Assembly (NCBI GenBank): GCA_035582835.1
Contig: JAYKAV010002976.1
Span: 81,838 to 145,837 of the forward strand
Reading direction: 5' to 3'
Source of the DNA: Phoebastria nigripes
Lineage: Eukaryota > Chordata > Aves > Procellariiformes > Diomedeidae
DNA length: 64,000 nt
Under the pieces are notes generated by a model that did not search any database, was not told where the DNA came from, and saw nothing but the letters and a program-made list of their open reading frames with translations. Shown here piece by piece: positions 61,327 through 64,000 of the stretch (position 1 is its first letter; every line of letters begins with the position of its first letter). The translations under genes and the position numbers were made by a program.

Positions 61327-64000
61327 AAGGAGAGGCATTGTTGTGACTGTTGCTGGAATAATTAAGTGTTGAGGGAAGAGCACCTGAACACAAAAGCCAT
61401 TCTTTCAGTTGAAAAGGAGGCAGCTGGTACATGGTAACTAGGTAACTAAGAATGCATGAACGTTAATTTCAATGATTCCATAATTTTGGGTAACATAAAA
61501 CACATTGCTTTAAAGCAAACTGTCACTGTAATCTCTTCCTTATTTAAACCTAAAAATGTTACATCCTGAATCACTTCTGTTTAGTCATTATTTTTACATT
61601 CTCATTGTGCATGTACTTACGATATGCTTCAGATACAACATTTCCTTGCAGACAAGCAGAAAAACTGTGAAATTTTTTTCACAAAAGTATATTGAAATCA
61701 CTTTTAAGCTTCTCAAAAATTTATCTTAGAGCTGTCTTATATCTGGACCTCTGATTAAAATTGGTCTTGCACTTTGGGGAATAACTTTAATGATGATAAG
61801 CTGCTTTAATTTTTCCAGTATGTTCCTTCTTTGCTTGGGAACGTTTTTTTTTCCCCTGCAGAAGAGAGATGGGGATGAAGGGAGCAACATGATTATATTT
61901 AAATAATTGTTTGGATGAAATACTGTTAATGTTTACGGAAGTATGACAAAGGGGATTTTCTGAATAATGAGGTTGCTCAAGTGAAAATAAGTTAATGTTC
62001 TGGATTAGTAAGGTGTTGGGAAAAGACTGAAACAGTTACCTGGCAATTGATCAAGGAGCCTTGTCTTATAGAACAATACTAGCACAAAAATAACTCATAA
62101 ATCTGAACGGCTGATTACTAAAACTGTTGTGGGAGCTTTATTTTTTAGAAGAATATTAAATTAATGAGAAATAATATAAAGGGGGAGTTTAATTATTCTG
62201 AATAGAATAATTTTCTACCCTAGCCTCTCAGGACAGGTATGATTAATGTAGGTCACATATCTAAAATGACTTTTATGTGTATTTCATCAAAAGCCACATC
62301 TTTTCATGAAGGATAGTAAGCAATAAGGCCTCTTCAGATAGCATTCTCTCCATAGTGCCTTAAATGAAAGCTATTTCCTTTGTGGTTATGGAGCTGTTAA
62401 GACGAGCAGTCAATAAATACAAAACCAGGCATATCTTATTTTTAGGTTATTGTTGTCACATAATAATAAGTAAGTTGTTTTCTTTCTCACTCTCTCCAAA
62501 CACTCACCATCATTTTGAATGTATAGCAATTAGACATTGGCCAGGATTCCTAGTCTGCTTGTACTTCTGGAGGGTTACTATCAAACTGATGAGAATACTA
62601 GAAAAGAATTTTCATGTTCATCCAAACAATGAGATTTTGATTCTGAGTTGATTTGTAAGATTTTCAATGAAATTTTACAAATGCAAATGAAACTAGAGAA
62701 CATCAGTAATGAAATTATTGATCAAAGATATTGAATCTTCTTAGTTGGCACCCACTTTTCCTGTTTTCAGACAGGAAACATTTTTACATCCCATTGTAGT
62801 GTTTTTCTGCTTTAATTTGTAACTGGATTGCAGATTTTTTTTTTCACTGTAATAAAACATTCCTCACCAGATTTACACATATAAATGCTTTCAGTGAAAT
62901 ATGTGCACAGTCTTTTAATCATTATTGTCACCTTTTCTTAGCTGCAAGACTGAGATTTAGTGTATTCCACATGCAAGAAACGGTGAAAATGTTTGGTCCA
63001 TTAAGCATCAGAAAGACTAATTACAATTTAAATGATCGTTTTCTGCTTAATCTTATAAAGCTAATGTGCGTAGTGGAGGATCAGAAGGTTTATCTTCTGT
63101 CATACATAATACTAAAACTTGGATCTCTCAGCTCAGTAATTGAATGTGTATAAAGTCCTAGTTTATCCAACATATTCTACTGGTGAACTGAACTGTACTT
63201 CATCACGTCTTCAGAACTGAAGGTCTATGTATTGACTTACTATACTACCATGTCCACTTAGAGTACTAAATAATTGCTTGTAATATTTAAGTTTAGGAGA
63301 AATAAATTCCTGGACATTCCTGTACTCCTGCTTTCATACACACTCAAGCCTAGATATAAATAACAATAAAGATAAAACTGTGTTCTTGTTAAATTATGAA
63401 GACACAATTTCTATCACATTTTGGTATATGTCTTGGCTGTGGTACTTTTGTGTCTGAAATGTTTGATGGAGTTTCTGAAGTATTCTTCCAAACTTCAAAT
63501 AATATCAAAATAAATCCCATGGCTATTTTCATAGCTGAGCTATTTTAATCTTCAATGAGCACTAGTTTAAAGAAAGGGTAGCTGGGGTTAAATTGTTAAC
63601 CAGACATGAGGAAAGAAGGACAACATGCAAAGGATATGGTTTAGCTAAGCCGAAACATTATTAATTCATCAGGGAACTACTCAGCACTGCTTCACAGATC
63701 ACGGTTTATTACCTGATTGTTTCCCTTGGTTAGAGAATTGTCATCAGTCCCTTTACCCACTGCTGAGACTGCACAGCCCTCCCATTGCAACTTTTTACCC
63801 AATTCCTTCCTCAGTGTACTGACTCTACTTACCATCTTATTTAATGCCATTGTGCTCTGGCTTATTAAGGCTCCAGATCCCTTCTGACCAAACTGTGTTA
63901 GCCATCTGTTACCTGATGAACTGTGGCATTCTGAACTATCTTCTCACCAGACAAGACAGTGCTTTGGTTGGTGTGAAGTTGCCAACCTGCACTAAACTGG

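Larger units (their letters stand above)
46236..64000. other. Non-coding AT-rich stretch, no gene recognised
   Basis: About 17.8 kb without a recognisable exon, RNA gene or transposon family. It holds the simple repeats listed separately. The longest frames (50215-50622, 50399-50791, 51067-51432, all plus) overlap one another in different frames or lack family resemblance. T-rich plus-strand patches occur around 52.0-53.3 kb and 61.7-63.5 kb. A minus frame at 59795-59977 was considered as a transposon remnant and not accepted. Confidence 0.5.

Noticed and set aside
1..64000. CRISPR arrays, bacterial operons, tRNA and rRNA genes
   Set aside because: No regularly spaced identical repeats, no ribosome-binding-site/ORF packing and no recognisable tRNA or rRNA sequence; the only tRNA-like match is the primer-binding site.

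Overview
The window looks like draft avian nuclear DNA. Two fragments of the bird/reptile LINE CR1 are present. One still carries the CR1 3' tail of ATTCTATGA-type octamers and the C-terminal reverse-transcriptase reading frame. There are also several solo or near-solo LTRs of endogenous retroviruses, simple repeats, no bacterial-style gene packing, and an AT-rich background. The species and chromosome cannot be told from sequence alone. Single N bases and one 15-N gap show this is a draft scaffold.

Layout. 306-865: complete solo LTR on the minus strand, flanked by a perfect 5-bp target-site duplication (TSD). 6445-7035: old, frameshifted CR1 (minus). 17693-18304: GC-rich island that looks like another LTR, with its edges unproven. 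22064-22565: young 5'-truncated CR1 (minus). 23743-23836 and 25020-25113: a 94-bp segment present twice. 35592-37024: complete 1.43-kb solo LTR with a perfect 5-bp TSD, a CCAAT/TATA promoter, a splice-donor-like site and internal duplications. 42105-46172: a disordered retroviral locus. It holds a full LTR, 3.1 kb of non-retroviral DNA, an assembly gap, a partial LTR of the same family, a lysine-tRNA primer-binding site and a short leader that ends in an LTR-like terminus. The two outer edges of this locus carry the same 5-bp TSD. Everything else (roughly 58 kb) is AT-rich non-coding DNA with microsatellites and homopolymer tracts.

Genes. No protein-coding gene could be recognised by name. 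The best coding candidate is one minus-strand exon-like frame, 46230 to 41907. It reads open only when the retroviral insertion between 42105 and 46172 is ignored, and it has a plausible acceptor and donor at its ends. The window is therefore best read as an intron or gene-poor intergenic region populated by retroelements. Most other open frames of 60-145 codons look like chance frames.

The most informative place is 41.9-46.2 kb. There the TSD, primer-binding site, gap and interrupted reading frame point either to an assembly chimera joined through an LTR or to an unusual rearranged provirus.
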